Part shown: in pieces, positions 42,525 to 50,714 of the stretch
How the letters are laid out: every line of letters starts with the position of its first letter
Position numbering within the stretch: the first letter of the stretch is position 1
Assembly (NCBI RefSeq): GCF_003688595.1
Contig: NZ_RCWT01000009.1
Coordinates: 434,001 to 498,000, forward strand
DNA: 64,000 bases
From: Sphingomonas sp. PP-F2F-G114-C0414
GTDB taxonomy: Bacteria; Pseudomonadota; Alphaproteobacteria; Sphingomonadales; Sphingomonadaceae
Direction of reading: 5' to 3'
Notes under the pieces: model-generated
The model's database searches: none
What the model saw: only the letters and a program-made list of their open reading frames with translations
What the model was told of the DNA's origin: nothing
Position numbers and translations under genes: made by a program

Positions 42525-43814
42525 ATGAGCGAACCATTGCGCGTGGCCCTTGCGGGTCTGGGAACCGTTGGCGGCGGTGTGATCCGATTGCTGGATGCCA
42601 ACCGCGAGTTGATTGCGCGGCGGGCTGGTCGCGAGATCGAGATCGTCGCGGTCTCCGCGCGCGATCGCGGCAAGGATCGCGGCGTCGATCTGTCGCGGTT
42701 CGCGTGGGTCGATGACACGACGGCGCTGGCGAAACAGCCGGGGGCTGATGTCGTGGTCGAGCTGATCGGAGGATCGGACGGCCCCGCGTTGACCTTGGCG
42801 CGTAGCACGCTGGCGGCAGGGCGTAACTTCGTCACCGCGAACAAGGCGATGATCGCGCATCACGGTCTCGAACTCGCGCAGGCGGCAGAGGGTGCCGGGG
42901 TCGCGTTGAAGTTCGAGGCGGCAGTCGCGGGCGGCATCCCAGTTATTAAGGGGCTTCGTGAAGGCGCGGCCGCGAACGAGATCGCCCGCGTTTACGGAAT
43001 TCTCAACGGTACCTGCAATTTCATCCTGTCCAAGATGGAGTCGGAAGGTCGCGACTTTGCCGAAGTGCTGGCGGAAGCGCAGGCGCTGGGGTTTGCCGAG
43101 TCCGATCCGAGCTTCGACATCGACGGCGTCGATGCGGCGCACAAGCTGTCGATCCTGGCTGCGGTTGCCTTCGGGACGCGGCCTGCGTTCGACGACGTCG
43201 CGATCAGCGGCATTCGGCACTTGCTGGGCGCGGATATCGCCGAGGCGGCAGCGCTCGGCTATCGCGTACGACTGCTTGGGTTGGCGGAAGCGGGCAGCGA
43301 TGGGCTGTTCCAGCGCGTGCATCCGCATCTGGTGCCGATCGATCATCCGCTCGCGCACGTCACCGGATCCCTGAACGCGGTCGTGGCGGAAGGCAATTTC
43401 GTCGGTCGCCTGCTGTTCCAAGGCGCGGGCGCGGGCGACGGCCCGACCGCGAGCGCGGTGGTCGCCGATCTGATCGACATTGCCCGCGGCGAGTTCGGCC
43501 CGCCGTTCGCAATGCCGGTCGTCTCACTCACCGCAGCGCCCAAGTCGGACAGCGGCGAGCGACGCGGCCGCGCGTATCTGCGCTTCACGGTGGCGGACCG
43601 TGTCGGCGTGCTGGCGGAAATCGCGGCAGCGATGCGTGACGCGGGTGTTTCGATCGAGAGCCTGATCCAGCGTGGGGCGATCGCGGATGGCAGTGTGCTG
43701 GTGGCCATCGTCACGCATGAGAGCCCGGAACGCTCGATCGCGCAGGCGTTGGAGAAACTGCGGGGGTCGCAGAGCCTCATGGGCCAGCCGATGTGGATGC
43801 ATATTCTGGATTGA
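42525..43814 (+). CDS. hom: Homoserine dehydrogenase
   Basis: 429 residues. NAD(P)-binding VALAGLGTVGGGVI at the start, catalytic region GILNGTCNFILSKME and FAESDPSFDIDGVDAAHKLS, and a C-terminal ACT domain (YLRFTVADRVGVLAEIAAAM) for threonine feedback. It reduces aspartate semialdehyde to homoserine for Thr and Met. TGGAGGAC lies before ATG 42525. Divergent from glnD; two palindromic repeats follow. Confidence 0.97.
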   Translation: MSEPLRVALAGLGTVGGGVIRLLDANRELIARRAGREIEIVAVSARDRGKDRGVDLSRFAWVDDTTALAKQPGADVVVELIGGSDGPALTLARSTLAAGRNFVTANKAMIAHHGLELAQAAEGAGVALKFEAAVAGGIPVIKGLREGAAANEIARVYGILNGTCNFILSKMESEGRDFAEVLAEAQALGFAESDPSFDIDGVDAAHKLSILAAVAFGTRPAFDDVAISGIRHLLGADIAEAAALGYRVRLLGLAEAGSDGLFQRVHPHLVPIDHPLAHVTGSLNAVVAEGNFVGRLLFQGAGAGDGPTASAVVADLIDIARGEFGPPFAMPVVSLTAAPKSDSGERRGRAYLRFTVADRVGVLAEIAAAMRDAGVSIESLIQRGAIADGSVLVAIVTHESPERSIAQALEKLRGSQSLMGQPMWMHILD

Positions 43815-43856
43815 GGCGAGGGGGCCGGTAATGACCGCCACGCCCGCCTAAAGGCT

Positions 43857-43960
43857 ACCACCCCGGCGGAGGCCGGGCCCAATCGGAAAGGTCGCAGTAG
43901 CGGCCATGCGCCTCGTTACTAACGTCCCCCAATTGGGCCCCGGCCTTCGCCGGGGTGGAG
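43857..43960. repeat. Palindromic repeat, family 1
   Basis: ACCACCCCGGCGGAGGCCGG, GCCCAATCGG, core AAGGTCGCAGTAGCGGCC, then CCCAATTGGGCCCCGGCC and TTCGCCGGGGTGG. Between hom and the small secreted genes; a family 2 copy follows after 21 bases. Confidence 0.92.
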
Positions 43961-43981
43961 GACAGCTAGGCAACCTCCTCC

Positions 43982-44037
43982 TTGTTCTCCCGCGAAGGCG
44001 GGAGTCCAGACTGGGTCCCCGCCTTCGCGGGGAAACA
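43982..44037. repeat. Palindromic repeat, family 2
   Basis: TTGTTCTCCCGCGAAGGCGG and CCCGCCTTCGCGGGGAAACA arms around AGTCCAGACTGGGT. Confidence 0.9.
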
Positions 44038-44063
44038 TTCTGCTTTTGTCAGCGGAGGCGCGT

Positions 44064-44525
44064 CTACCTCACCGGCTCATCGAGCACGATCGGCACGCGG
44101 TTCGACGTGTCAGGCTTTTTCCGAAACTTTCGCGCGACGTCGCGCACTAGCGCCATCGCATCCTTCCCCTTGCCATTCTCGCAGCAGCTATGCGGATCGA
44201 TCAGTGCGCCGATGCCGCGGATCAGCACCACCGGGACCGTCAGCAGATCGACCCCCGTACACCCCCCCAGCGGACACACCGGCCCCGCATTGTCGAGCGC
44301 AGCCCGCGGATCGCCGGTCGGCTGGCGCGGTCGATCCTGCGGCGGGCGTTCTTCAGGTAGCGGAAGGCGTTGCTCGGTCGTACCGTCGCCGCCGCAGACG
44401 ATGATTTCGGTCGGGCTCGAACCGGGGCAGGCGGGCGGGTTCAGGATCGACCAGCGCTGCGGTGGGGGAGCGATGACCGGGATGGTAGGCACGGCGGTTT
44501 GCAGCAGGATCGGCAGCAGGATCAC
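44064..44525 (-). CDS. Small secreted protein with VCG motif, tandem copy 3
   Basis: 153 residues with a short hydrophobic N-terminus (MILLPILLQTAVPTIPVIAP) and then EIIVCGGDGTTEQRLPLPEE at about 40-59. The Cys in VCG, the Arg-Leu-Pro after a 5-8 residue gap, and a Pro-rich acidic linker recur in the two upstream genes. A second Cys cluster (VCPLGGCTG, HSCCENGKG) and a C-terminal NRVPIVLDE complete it. The family is sphingomonad-typical as far as I recall, without known function. Probably exported. Confidence 0.7.
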   Translation of the reverse strand: MILLPILLQTAVPTIPVIAPPPQRWSILNPPACPGSSPTEIIVCGGDGTTEQRLPLPEERPPQDRPRQPTGDPRAALDNAGPVCPLGGCTGVDLLTVPVVLIRGIGALIDPHSCCENGKGKDAMALVRDVARKFRKKPDTSNRVPIVLDEPVR

Positions 44526-44540
44526 AGCGCCTCCAAAGCC

Positions 44541-44969
44541 TTAGTTGACGGTGCCGACGGGGCCGTCGAGGTCGATCGGCACGCGACCACGCTTGTCCGG
44601 TTTCTTCGCCAATGCGCTCTTTATCAGTCCGACTGCCGCCTTTGCGATCGGGGCGATCGGTGGGCCAAAGCCAACCTGGCATCCGCGCTGGCTGGCCGCG
44701 CAGGGCGTGCCCTCCAGTTGCAGCGCACGGACGGCGCTGAGCTCGGGATTAGACGCGACGGCACGGTCGGGCGGGCCGCGTTCGTCCGGCAGCGGCAGGC
44801 GCGGGCTGTTCACCGCGGGGCCGCCGCAGACGATGATCTCGCTGCCATCCTTCGACGCCGCCGCACATGGATCGACCAAAATTGAAAAGCGCTCGGGCAG
44901 GGGTGTTTGCGTAGACGCAGTCGTTGGTGCGGCTTGCGCGAGGATCGAGAGCAGGACGGTTATGATCAT
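44541..44969 (-). CDS. Small secreted protein with VCG motif, tandem copy 2
   Basis: 142 residues: signal-like MIITVLLSILAQAAP, then SEIIVCGGPAVNSPRLPLPD at about 43-62, TPCAASQRGCQVG, and the end GRVPIDLDGPVG. The GxVPIxLDxPV end matches copy 3 (NRVPIVLDEPV), so these two are close duplicates, 15 bases apart. Function unknown. Confidence 0.7.
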   Translation of the reverse strand: MIITVLLSILAQAAPTTASTQTPLPERFSILVDPCAAASKDGSEIIVCGGPAVNSPRLPLPDERGPPDRAVASNPELSAVRALQLEGTPCAASQRGCQVGFGPPIAPIAKAAVGLIKSALAKKPDKRGRVPIDLDGPVGTVN

Positions 44970-44976
44970 CGGACCG

Positions 44977-45330
44977 TCACGGTGCTGTCGGACGCATGCC
45001 GCCGGCTTTCACGTCGCCGGAGCCCTCGCCGGGACCGAAGCCAACGGTTGCCCGCACGCCAGCGCTACCCCCGCCTACCAGAAATGGCCCCATGTCTTCC
45101 ATCGGCGTACGCGCATGGACCAAAGCTGACCGCTGCTCCGTCACCATATCCCGACGTTCGACGATACGCGTCGCGAGCGGCACACGGAACCGGTCGGCAT
45201 GTCGCATCCCGCAGACCGTAATATCGGTCTCGTCGGCACTCTGGATACACGGTTTCTCGGCGGCCATGCGCGCCTTCGCGGTGGCGATCAGCGGGTCCTC
45301 GTTCAGTAACGACAGCAGCATCGCGAGCAT
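44977..45330 (-). CDS. Small secreted protein with VCG motif, tandem copy 1
   Basis: 117 residues from ATG 45330, chosen because GGAGG lies at good spacing upstream. It has a short hydrophobic start (MLAMLLSLLNEDPLI) and ETDITVCGMRHADRFRVPLA at about 34-53, the more divergent version of the motif. The C-terminus is Gly-rich (GPFLVGGGSAGVRATVGFG). It is first of the three, 8 bases from copy 2. Function unknown. Confidence 0.66.
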   Translation of the reverse strand: MLAMLLSLLNEDPLIATAKARMAAEKPCIQSADETDITVCGMRHADRFRVPLATRIVERRDMVTEQRSALVHARTPMEDMGPFLVGGGSAGVRATVGFGPGEGSGDVKAGGMRPTAP

Positions 45331-45384
45331 GAGCGCCTCCAGCCAGATCCGCAGCCTGGCTGCGATCGGCCGGGGTAGCAAGCA

Positions 45385-45828
45385 TCATTCGCTGGTGGTT
45401 GCGTCAATCTTGGCGACACCAAGCCGGGGAATGTCGATTGCCGGACACCGATCCATCACCACCTTCAGTCCGGCAGCTTCGGCACGGGCGGCAGCGTCTT
45501 CGTTAACGACGCCAAGCTGCATCCACACCGCTTTTGCCCCCGCCGCGATGGCCTGGTCGACGGCCTCACCGGCAGCCGCAGAGTTGCGAAATATATCGAC
45601 GATGTCGATCGGGTCGCCGAGTTGCGACAGGTCGCGAAAGACGAACTCGCCGTGGACATGCTCGCCGGTGATCTGCGGATTGACCGGGATAACGCGGTAG
45701 CCATGCGCCTGGAGCTTAGCCATCACGCCATAGGAGGGGCGATCGGGGCGGTCGGAGGCGCCGATCAACGCGATCGTTCGCGCGCCTTCGAGCAGGGCCT
45801 TGATGTCGGCATCGGCGGTCAACGGCAT
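45385..45828 (-). CDS. CoA-binding domain protein (YccU-like)
   Basis: A 147-residue Rossmann-fold CoA_binding family protein. TIALIGASDRPDRPSYGVMA is the dinucleotide/CoA loop, VIPVNPQITGEHVHGE the second strand, and VVMDRCPAIDIPRLG the end. AGGAGG before ATG 45828 decides the start. Family members bind CoA in vitro; cellular role is unknown. Confidence 0.87.
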   Translation of the reverse strand: MPLTADADIKALLEGARTIALIGASDRPDRPSYGVMAKLQAHGYRVIPVNPQITGEHVHGEFVFRDLSQLGDPIDIVDIFRNSAAAGEAVDQAIAAGAKAVWMQLGVVNEDAAARAEAAGLKVVMDRCPAIDIPRLGVAKIDATTSE

Positions 45829-45926
45829 CGATGCCTCCTGCAAGAATAAACTTGGTCCGCTCGTACCGCAACTCAACACGTCGGGTACGACCGGTAATCA
45901 GACAACGTGGATCAGGCTCGCGGGTT

Positions 45927-46877
45927 TCACAGTTTCCCGAGCCATGCGACGACCTGAGCCGCAATCGGCATGAACACCGTATCGCACGGATCGGAAGCCG
46001 GCGGGGTGCCCGCATCGGAGGCGGTGCGGATTGAGATCGTCAGCGGGACGCGGCCGAGAAACGGGATGCCAAGTTCACGCGCCGCCGCTTCCGCGCCGCC
46101 ATTGCCGAACGGGTCCGATGCCTCGCCGCAATGCGGGCAGATATAGCCTGCCATGTTCTCGACCAGTCCGATGATCGGGATGCCGGCCTTCTCGAACAGA
46201 TCGATCGCGCGGCGCGCATCGATTAGCGCGAGATCCTGCGGGGTAGAGACGATCACCGCCCCCGCCGGCCGATATTTCTGGACCATCGTCAGCTGGACGT
46301 CGCCGGTGCCGGGGGGGAGATCGAGCACGAGCGTATCGGTCACGCCCCAATCCGCCTCGACCAGCTGGCCGAGCGCCCCCGCCGCCATCGGCCCGCGCCA
46401 GGCGATAGCCTTGCCCGGCTCGACGAGCTGGCCCATCGACAGCAATGGGACGCCATACGGGGTGGGGACGGGGTCGAGCACCTTGTCCTTCGCAGTCGGT
46501 CGCGTGCCTTCGACGTTCATCAGCCGGGGCTGCGACGGGCCGTAGATATCGGCGTCGACCAGCCCGACGCGGCGCCCCGCGCGCGACATCGCGATGGCGA
46601 GATTGGCGGCGAGCGTCGATTTGCCGACGCCGCCCTTGCCGCTGGCGACCGCGATCAGCCGGCGGGTCGAGCGTTCGGCGGTGACGGCGATCCGCACTTC
46701 GGTCACGCCGGGCTGCGTCGCGGCCATCCGGACGGTCGCCTCCAGCGCATCGCGCGCTTGCGGGTCGAGCCCGGTCGCATCGATGATGATGCCCGCCCGC
46801 GTCCCTTCGAGCCGGACGGTCGCCCGCTTGCCCGCCACTACGGCAACCGCCGCCTTTACGCCTTCGATGTCGATCAT
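45927..46877 (-). CDS. apbC: Mrp/ApbC-family Fe-S cluster carrier ATPase
   Basis: 316 residues. It has an N-terminal MIP18-like domain (AGIIIDATGLDPQARDALEA), a deviant Walker A at 79-88 (SGKGGVGKST), switch region DADIYGPSQP, and CPHC near 244-247 for the bridging Fe-S cluster. Mrp/NBP35 proteins transfer Fe-S clusters in the cytoplasm as dimers. The gene is divergent from hflK, with 70 bases between. Confidence 0.92.
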   Translation of the reverse strand: MIDIEGVKAAVAVVAGKRATVRLEGTRAGIIIDATGLDPQARDALEATVRMAATQPGVTEVRIAVTAERSTRRLIAVASGKGGVGKSTLAANLAIAMSRAGRRVGLVDADIYGPSQPRLMNVEGTRPTAKDKVLDPVPTPYGVPLLSMGQLVEPGKAIAWRGPMAAGALGQLVEADWGVTDTLVLDLPPGTGDVQLTMVQKYRPAGAVIVSTPQDLALIDARRAIDLFEKAGIPIIGLVENMAGYICPHCGEASDPFGNGGAEAAARELGIPFLGRVPLTISIRTASDAGTPPASDPCDTVFMPIAAQVVAWLGKL

Positions 46878-46947
46878 CCGCGCCAGATAGGGTCGCGAAG
46901 GCCGCTTGGCACTGTTTTTCCGCCAGCGCACACCTATAAAGGTTGGT

Positions 46948-48081
46948 ATGACGATCTTCTCGCGCTGGTTCCGGCGCCCCGATATCCTCGCCACCGAAAC
47001 ACCGAAAGGCCCTTGGGGCGGCTCGGGCGACGACGGTAACAGCGGCCCGCGCAATCCCTGGGCGCAACCTCCAGGTGGCCGCAAGCCTGCTGCCAAGCCG
47101 ACCGCGCTCGACGAGTTCCTGCGTAAAGCGCGCGGCTCGGGTGGCGGCGGCGGCGGTAATGGTGGCTTTGGCGGCCTGCCGTCGGGGGCCAACGCTCGCG
47201 CGCTCTGGGCGATCGGGGTTGCGATCATCGCGGTCGTGTGGATCCTGTTCACCTCGGTGCATCAGATCGGTCCGCAGCAGCGCGGCGTCGTCACCTATTT
47301 CGGCAAGTACGCCGGCACGCTCGATCCGGGCGTTCGCCTGACGATGCCCGCGCCGATCGCCGACGTGACGGTGGTCGACGTGCAGAAGATCCGCACCGAC
47401 AATTTCCCGACTGGGGACGGCGAGAATTTGACGCTGACCGGCGACCAGAACATCATCGACCTCGCATACTCGGTGCGCTGGGATATTTCCGATCCGCGCG
47501 ATTACGTGTTCCAGCTTGCCGAGCCGAACGAGACCGTTCGCGCCGCTGCCGAGAGCGCGATGCGCGCGGTGGTCGCGACGACGACGCTCGACCAGGCGAT
47601 CGGCACAGGTCGTACCGTGATCGAGCAGCGTGTCGCCGACCTGACCCAGCAGATCCTCAACGACTATAAGTCGGGCGTCCGTATCCAGGGCGTTGCGATC
47701 AAGCAGGCCGCTGCGCCGGCGCGGATCGTCGAGGACTTCAATGCGGTTACCGCCGCGCAGCAGGAGGCGATCGCCAACCTCAACCAGTCGCGCTCGTATG
47801 CGCAACAGGTCGTGGCGCGCGCGCAGGGTGAGGCCGCGTCGTTCGACAAGGTTTACGAGCAGTACAAGCTCGCGCCAGAAGTGACACGCCGTCGTATGTA
47901 TTATGAGACGATGGAGGCGGTGCTCGCCAAGAGCGACAAGACGATCGTCGAGACGCCGGGCGGGGTGGTTCCGTATCTGCCGCTGTCGAACGCCAAGCGC
48001 CTGCCGAATCCCGAGGTAGTCACGCCAGCGCCCCCCGCTGCCGCCGCGGCACCCCAAGCTCAGCCTGGAGCTGCCCAGTGA
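46948..48081 (+). CDS. hflK: FtsH protease modulator HflK
   Basis: 377 residues. A Gly/Pro-rich cytoplasmic leader is followed by a TM helix at about 86-106 (ALWAIGVAIIAVVWILFTSV), a periplasmic SPFH/band 7 domain (QQRGVVTYFGKYAGTLDPGV), and a Pro/Ala tail. HflK and HflC form a cage around FtsH in the membrane. The stop overlaps hflC by four bases. Confidence 0.94.
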   Translation: MTIFSRWFRRPDILATETPKGPWGGSGDDGNSGPRNPWAQPPGGRKPAAKPTALDEFLRKARGSGGGGGGNGGFGGLPSGANARALWAIGVAIIAVVWILFTSVHQIGPQQRGVVTYFGKYAGTLDPGVRLTMPAPIADVTVVDVQKIRTDNFPTGDGENLTLTGDQNIIDLAYSVRWDISDPRDYVFQLAEPNETVRAAAESAMRAVVATTTLDQAIGTGRTVIEQRVADLTQQILNDYKSGVRIQGVAIKQAAAPARIVEDFNAVTAAQQEAIANLNQSRSYAQQVVARAQGEAASFDKVYEQYKLAPEVTRRRMYYETMEAVLAKSDKTIVETPGGVVPYLPLSNAKRLPNPEVVTPAPPAAAAAPQAQPGAAQ

Positions 48082-48944
48082 ACGCCGTGAGTTTGCGCAA
48101 TCCGATCGTCGCCGGGATCGTCGCCCTACTGCTGGTGATCCTCGCCGCATCGACCTTCGCGATCGTGCCCGAGACCAAGCAGGCCGTGATCCTGCGCTTC
48201 GGCCAGCCGATCCGCACCGTCAACGCGTGGCAGCCGAACACGCCGTTCGGCCAGACCGGTGCGGGCCTGATCGCGCGCATTCCGTTCGTCGATCGGATCG
48301 TCTGGATCGACAAGCGCGTCCAGGATCTCGAGCTCGACAACACGCTGGTGCTGTCGACCGATCAGCTCCGCCTCGAGGTCGATGCCTATGCGCGCTACCG
48401 GATCGTCGATCCGCGCAAGATGCGCAACGCGGTCGGCAGCGAGGACCGGATTCCGGATCAGCTTCGTCCGATCCTTGGCTCCGCATTGCGTAACGAGCTC
48501 GGCAAGCGCCGCTTCGTCGAACTGCTGAGCCCCGAGCGGTCCGAACTGATGGATAACATCCAGAAGGGTCTCCAGCGCGTCGCCAGCCAGTACGGCGTCG
48601 AGATCGTCGACGTCCGTATCAAGCAGGCGAACCTGCCCGTCGGTCTGCCGCTCGAAAGCGCGCTCAAGCGCATGTCGAGTGCGCGCCAGCAGGAGGCGAT
48701 CACGATCCGTGCTGAGGGCCAGAAGCAGGCGCAGATCGTCCGTGCGCAGGCCGATGCGGATTCGGCGAAGATCTATGCCGAGAGCTTTGGCAAGGACGCC
48801 GATTTCTACGACTTCTACCGCGCGATGCAGTCGTATCGCCACACGTTCGGCGCGGATGGCGGTCCGGCACCCGAAGGATCGACCTCGATCATTCTTTCGC
48901 CGAACAACAGCTATTTGCGGGAATTCGAGGGCCGCGGGCGTTGA
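48078..48944 (+). CDS. hflC: FtsH protease modulator HflC
   Basis: 288 residues. TM helix at about 11-29 (VAGIVALLLVILAASTFAIV), then SPFH domain (KQAVILRFGQPIRTVN) and the coiled-coil region (QEAITIRAEGQKQAQIVRAQ) ending with FYRAMQSYRHTFG. Partner of HflK in the FtsH complex. Translationally coupled to hflK. Confidence 0.95.
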   Translation: MNAVSLRNPIVAGIVALLLVILAASTFAIVPETKQAVILRFGQPIRTVNAWQPNTPFGQTGAGLIARIPFVDRIVWIDKRVQDLELDNTLVLSTDQLRLEVDAYARYRIVDPRKMRNAVGSEDRIPDQLRPILGSALRNELGKRRFVELLSPERSELMDNIQKGLQRVASQYGVEIVDVRIKQANLPVGLPLESALKRMSSARQQEAITIRAEGQKQAQIVRAQADADSAKIYAESFGKDADFYDFYRAMQSYRHTFGADGGPAPEGSTSIILSPNNSYLREFEGRGR

Positions 48945-49046
48945 GCCTGCGGAACCTTTGAACGCCCGTTCATATTCAAGCATCATTCAGGACGGTGTCC
49001 CTACGGGATGCCTGTTTCGATTGATGAAACGAGAGGACAACATCTA

Positions 49047-50603
49047 GTGCGTTACGCCTACGCCATTACCAGTGCTCTTCTCCTCGGCGGCGCGACCGCG
49101 ACGCTTGCGCTCCAGCCAAGCGGCGCGCAGGTCGCGCAAAACGAACCCGGTGCGATCCAGGCGGTCTCGCCGAAACCCGGCGCGCCGATGAGCTTCGCCG
49201 ACATGGTCGCGCGGCTCCAGCCTGCGGTCGTCAACATCTCGACCAAGCAGACGATCGTCCAGAAGCAGCAGGCCAATCCGTTCGCGGGCACGCCGTTCGG
49301 CGACCTGTTCGGCGGCATGGGCGGCGGTGGCCAGGGCGGCGCGCCGGTGAAGCGCGAAGGCGCTTCGCTCGGCTCGGGCTTCCTGATCTCGCCTGACGGC
49401 TATGTCGTCACGAACAACCACGTGATCTCGCCGGGCGCGCAGGGCGCGACGGTCGATTCGATCACCGTGACGCTGAGCGACAAGAAGGAATATGTCGCCA
49501 AGGTCATCGGCAAGGATCAGGAGTCCGATCTCGCGTTGCTGAAGATCGACGCGGCCAACCTGCCGTTCGTGAAGTTCGGTGATTCAAACGGCGCGCGCGT
49601 CGGGGACTGGGTCGTTGCAATCGGCGAGCCGTTCGGGCTCGGCGGCACCGTCACCGCAGGCATCGTCTCGGCGATCAACCGCGTCACCGGCCAGGGCGGT
49701 GCTTATGACCGCTTCATCCAGACGGATGCGTCGATCAACCAGGGCAACTCCGGTGGTCCGATGTTCGACCTCAACGGCAACGTGATCGGCGTGAACTCGC
49801 AGATCTTCAGCCAGTCGGGCGGAAATATCGGCATTGGCTTCGCCATTCCGGCCGCCGTCGCCAAGCCGATCATCGCGACCTTCATGAAGGGCGGCACGAT
49901 CGAGCGCGGCTATATCGGCGTCCAGCTGCAGCCGGGCGGCACGATCAACGAGGATACGGCCGCGGCACTCGGCATCCCCAAGAACCAGGGCGAGCTGATC
50001 AACGACGTGACCGCGGGCGGCCCGGCAGCCAAGGCCGGCGTGCGTGCGGGCGACGTCGTGACGAAGGTCAACGGTCAGCCGGTGACGGTCGACCAGTCGC
50101 TGTCCTACCTGGTCTCGAACGTGAAGCCCGGTCAGACCGCGCGTCTCGACATCCTGCGTAACGGCAAGCCGACCACGGCCAACGTGATCGTGGTGCCGCG
50201 TCCGAGCGCGGACAAGCTGGCGGCTGTGGTCGGCGGCGATGCGCAAGGCTTCGGCTCCGACGACGGTGACGACGGCGATGACTCGGCAACGCCCGCCGCA
50301 CCGGTGGCCGGCGCAGCGCTTGGCATAGGTGTCCAGCCGCTGACCCCTGCGATCGCGCAGGCGGTCGGCGTCGAAGCCAGCACGCAGGGCGTCGTCATCG
50401 CCGTGGTCGCGCAGACCAGTGACGCGTATGGCAAGCTCAAGCGCGGCGACGTCATCATCTCGGTCAACGGCACCCCCGTCCGTACCGCGGTCGACGTCCA
50501 GAACGCGGTCAACGTCGCCAAGGCAGCCGGTCGCCCGCAGGTCCTGTTGCAGGTCAAGCGCGGTCGCAGCCCAGCGACGTTCCTGCCGGTCAAGATCAAG
50601 TAA
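49047..50603 (+). CDS. degP: Do-family (DegP/DegQ) periplasmic serine endoprotease
   Basis: 518 residues from GTG 49047, which follows GAGAGG and gives a normal signal peptide (YAYAITSALLLGGATATLAL). The protease triad is complete: His125 (NNHVISPG), Asp161 (SDLALLKID) and Ser235 (GNSGGPMF). Two PDZ domains follow (about 290-380 and 420-510). It degrades or chaperones misfolded envelope proteins. Placed directly after hflKC with 102 bases between, it groups envelope quality control. A strong terminator follows. Confidence 0.94.
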   Translation: MRYAYAITSALLLGGATATLALQPSGAQVAQNEPGAIQAVSPKPGAPMSFADMVARLQPAVVNISTKQTIVQKQQANPFAGTPFGDLFGGMGGGGQGGAPVKREGASLGSGFLISPDGYVVTNNHVISPGAQGATVDSITVTLSDKKEYVAKVIGKDQESDLALLKIDAANLPFVKFGDSNGARVGDWVVAIGEPFGLGGTVTAGIVSAINRVTGQGGAYDRFIQTDASINQGNSGGPMFDLNGNVIGVNSQIFSQSGGNIGIGFAIPAAVAKPIIATFMKGGTIERGYIGVQLQPGGTINEDTAAALGIPKNQGELINDVTAGGPAAKAGVRAGDVVTKVNGQPVTVDQSLSYLVSNVKPGQTARLDILRNGKPTTANVIVVPRPSADKLAAVVGGDAQGFGSDDGDDGDDSATPAAPVAGAALGIGVQPLTPAIAQAVGVEASTQGVVIAVVAQTSDAYGKLKRGDVIISVNGTPVRTAVDVQNAVNVAKAAGRPQVLLQVKRGRSPATFLPVKIK

Positions 50604-50626
50604 TCCACGACCGACACGACTGATCC

Positions 50627-50667
50627 AAAAGGACCGTGGCTCCTCCGAGCGGCGGTCCTTTTTCTTT
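50627..50667 (+). terminator. Intrinsic terminator after degP
   Basis: AAAAGGACCG pairs with CGGTCCTTTT, then TTCTTT. Loop about 16 bases. Confidence 0.85.
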
Positions 50668-50714
50668 GCGGCGCGCGGGGTTAGGGTCGGCGCCGGATAC
50701 AGAGGACGAGACCC

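Noticed and set aside
42434..42844. Upstream extension of glnD by 137 codons
   Set aside because: It runs antisense through the hom start and its first 107 codons, which are solid.
43857..44037. Two adjacent repeats as a CRISPR array or IS ends
   Set aside because: The units belong to different families, no direct repeat-spacer series exists, and there is no transposase frame between or near them.
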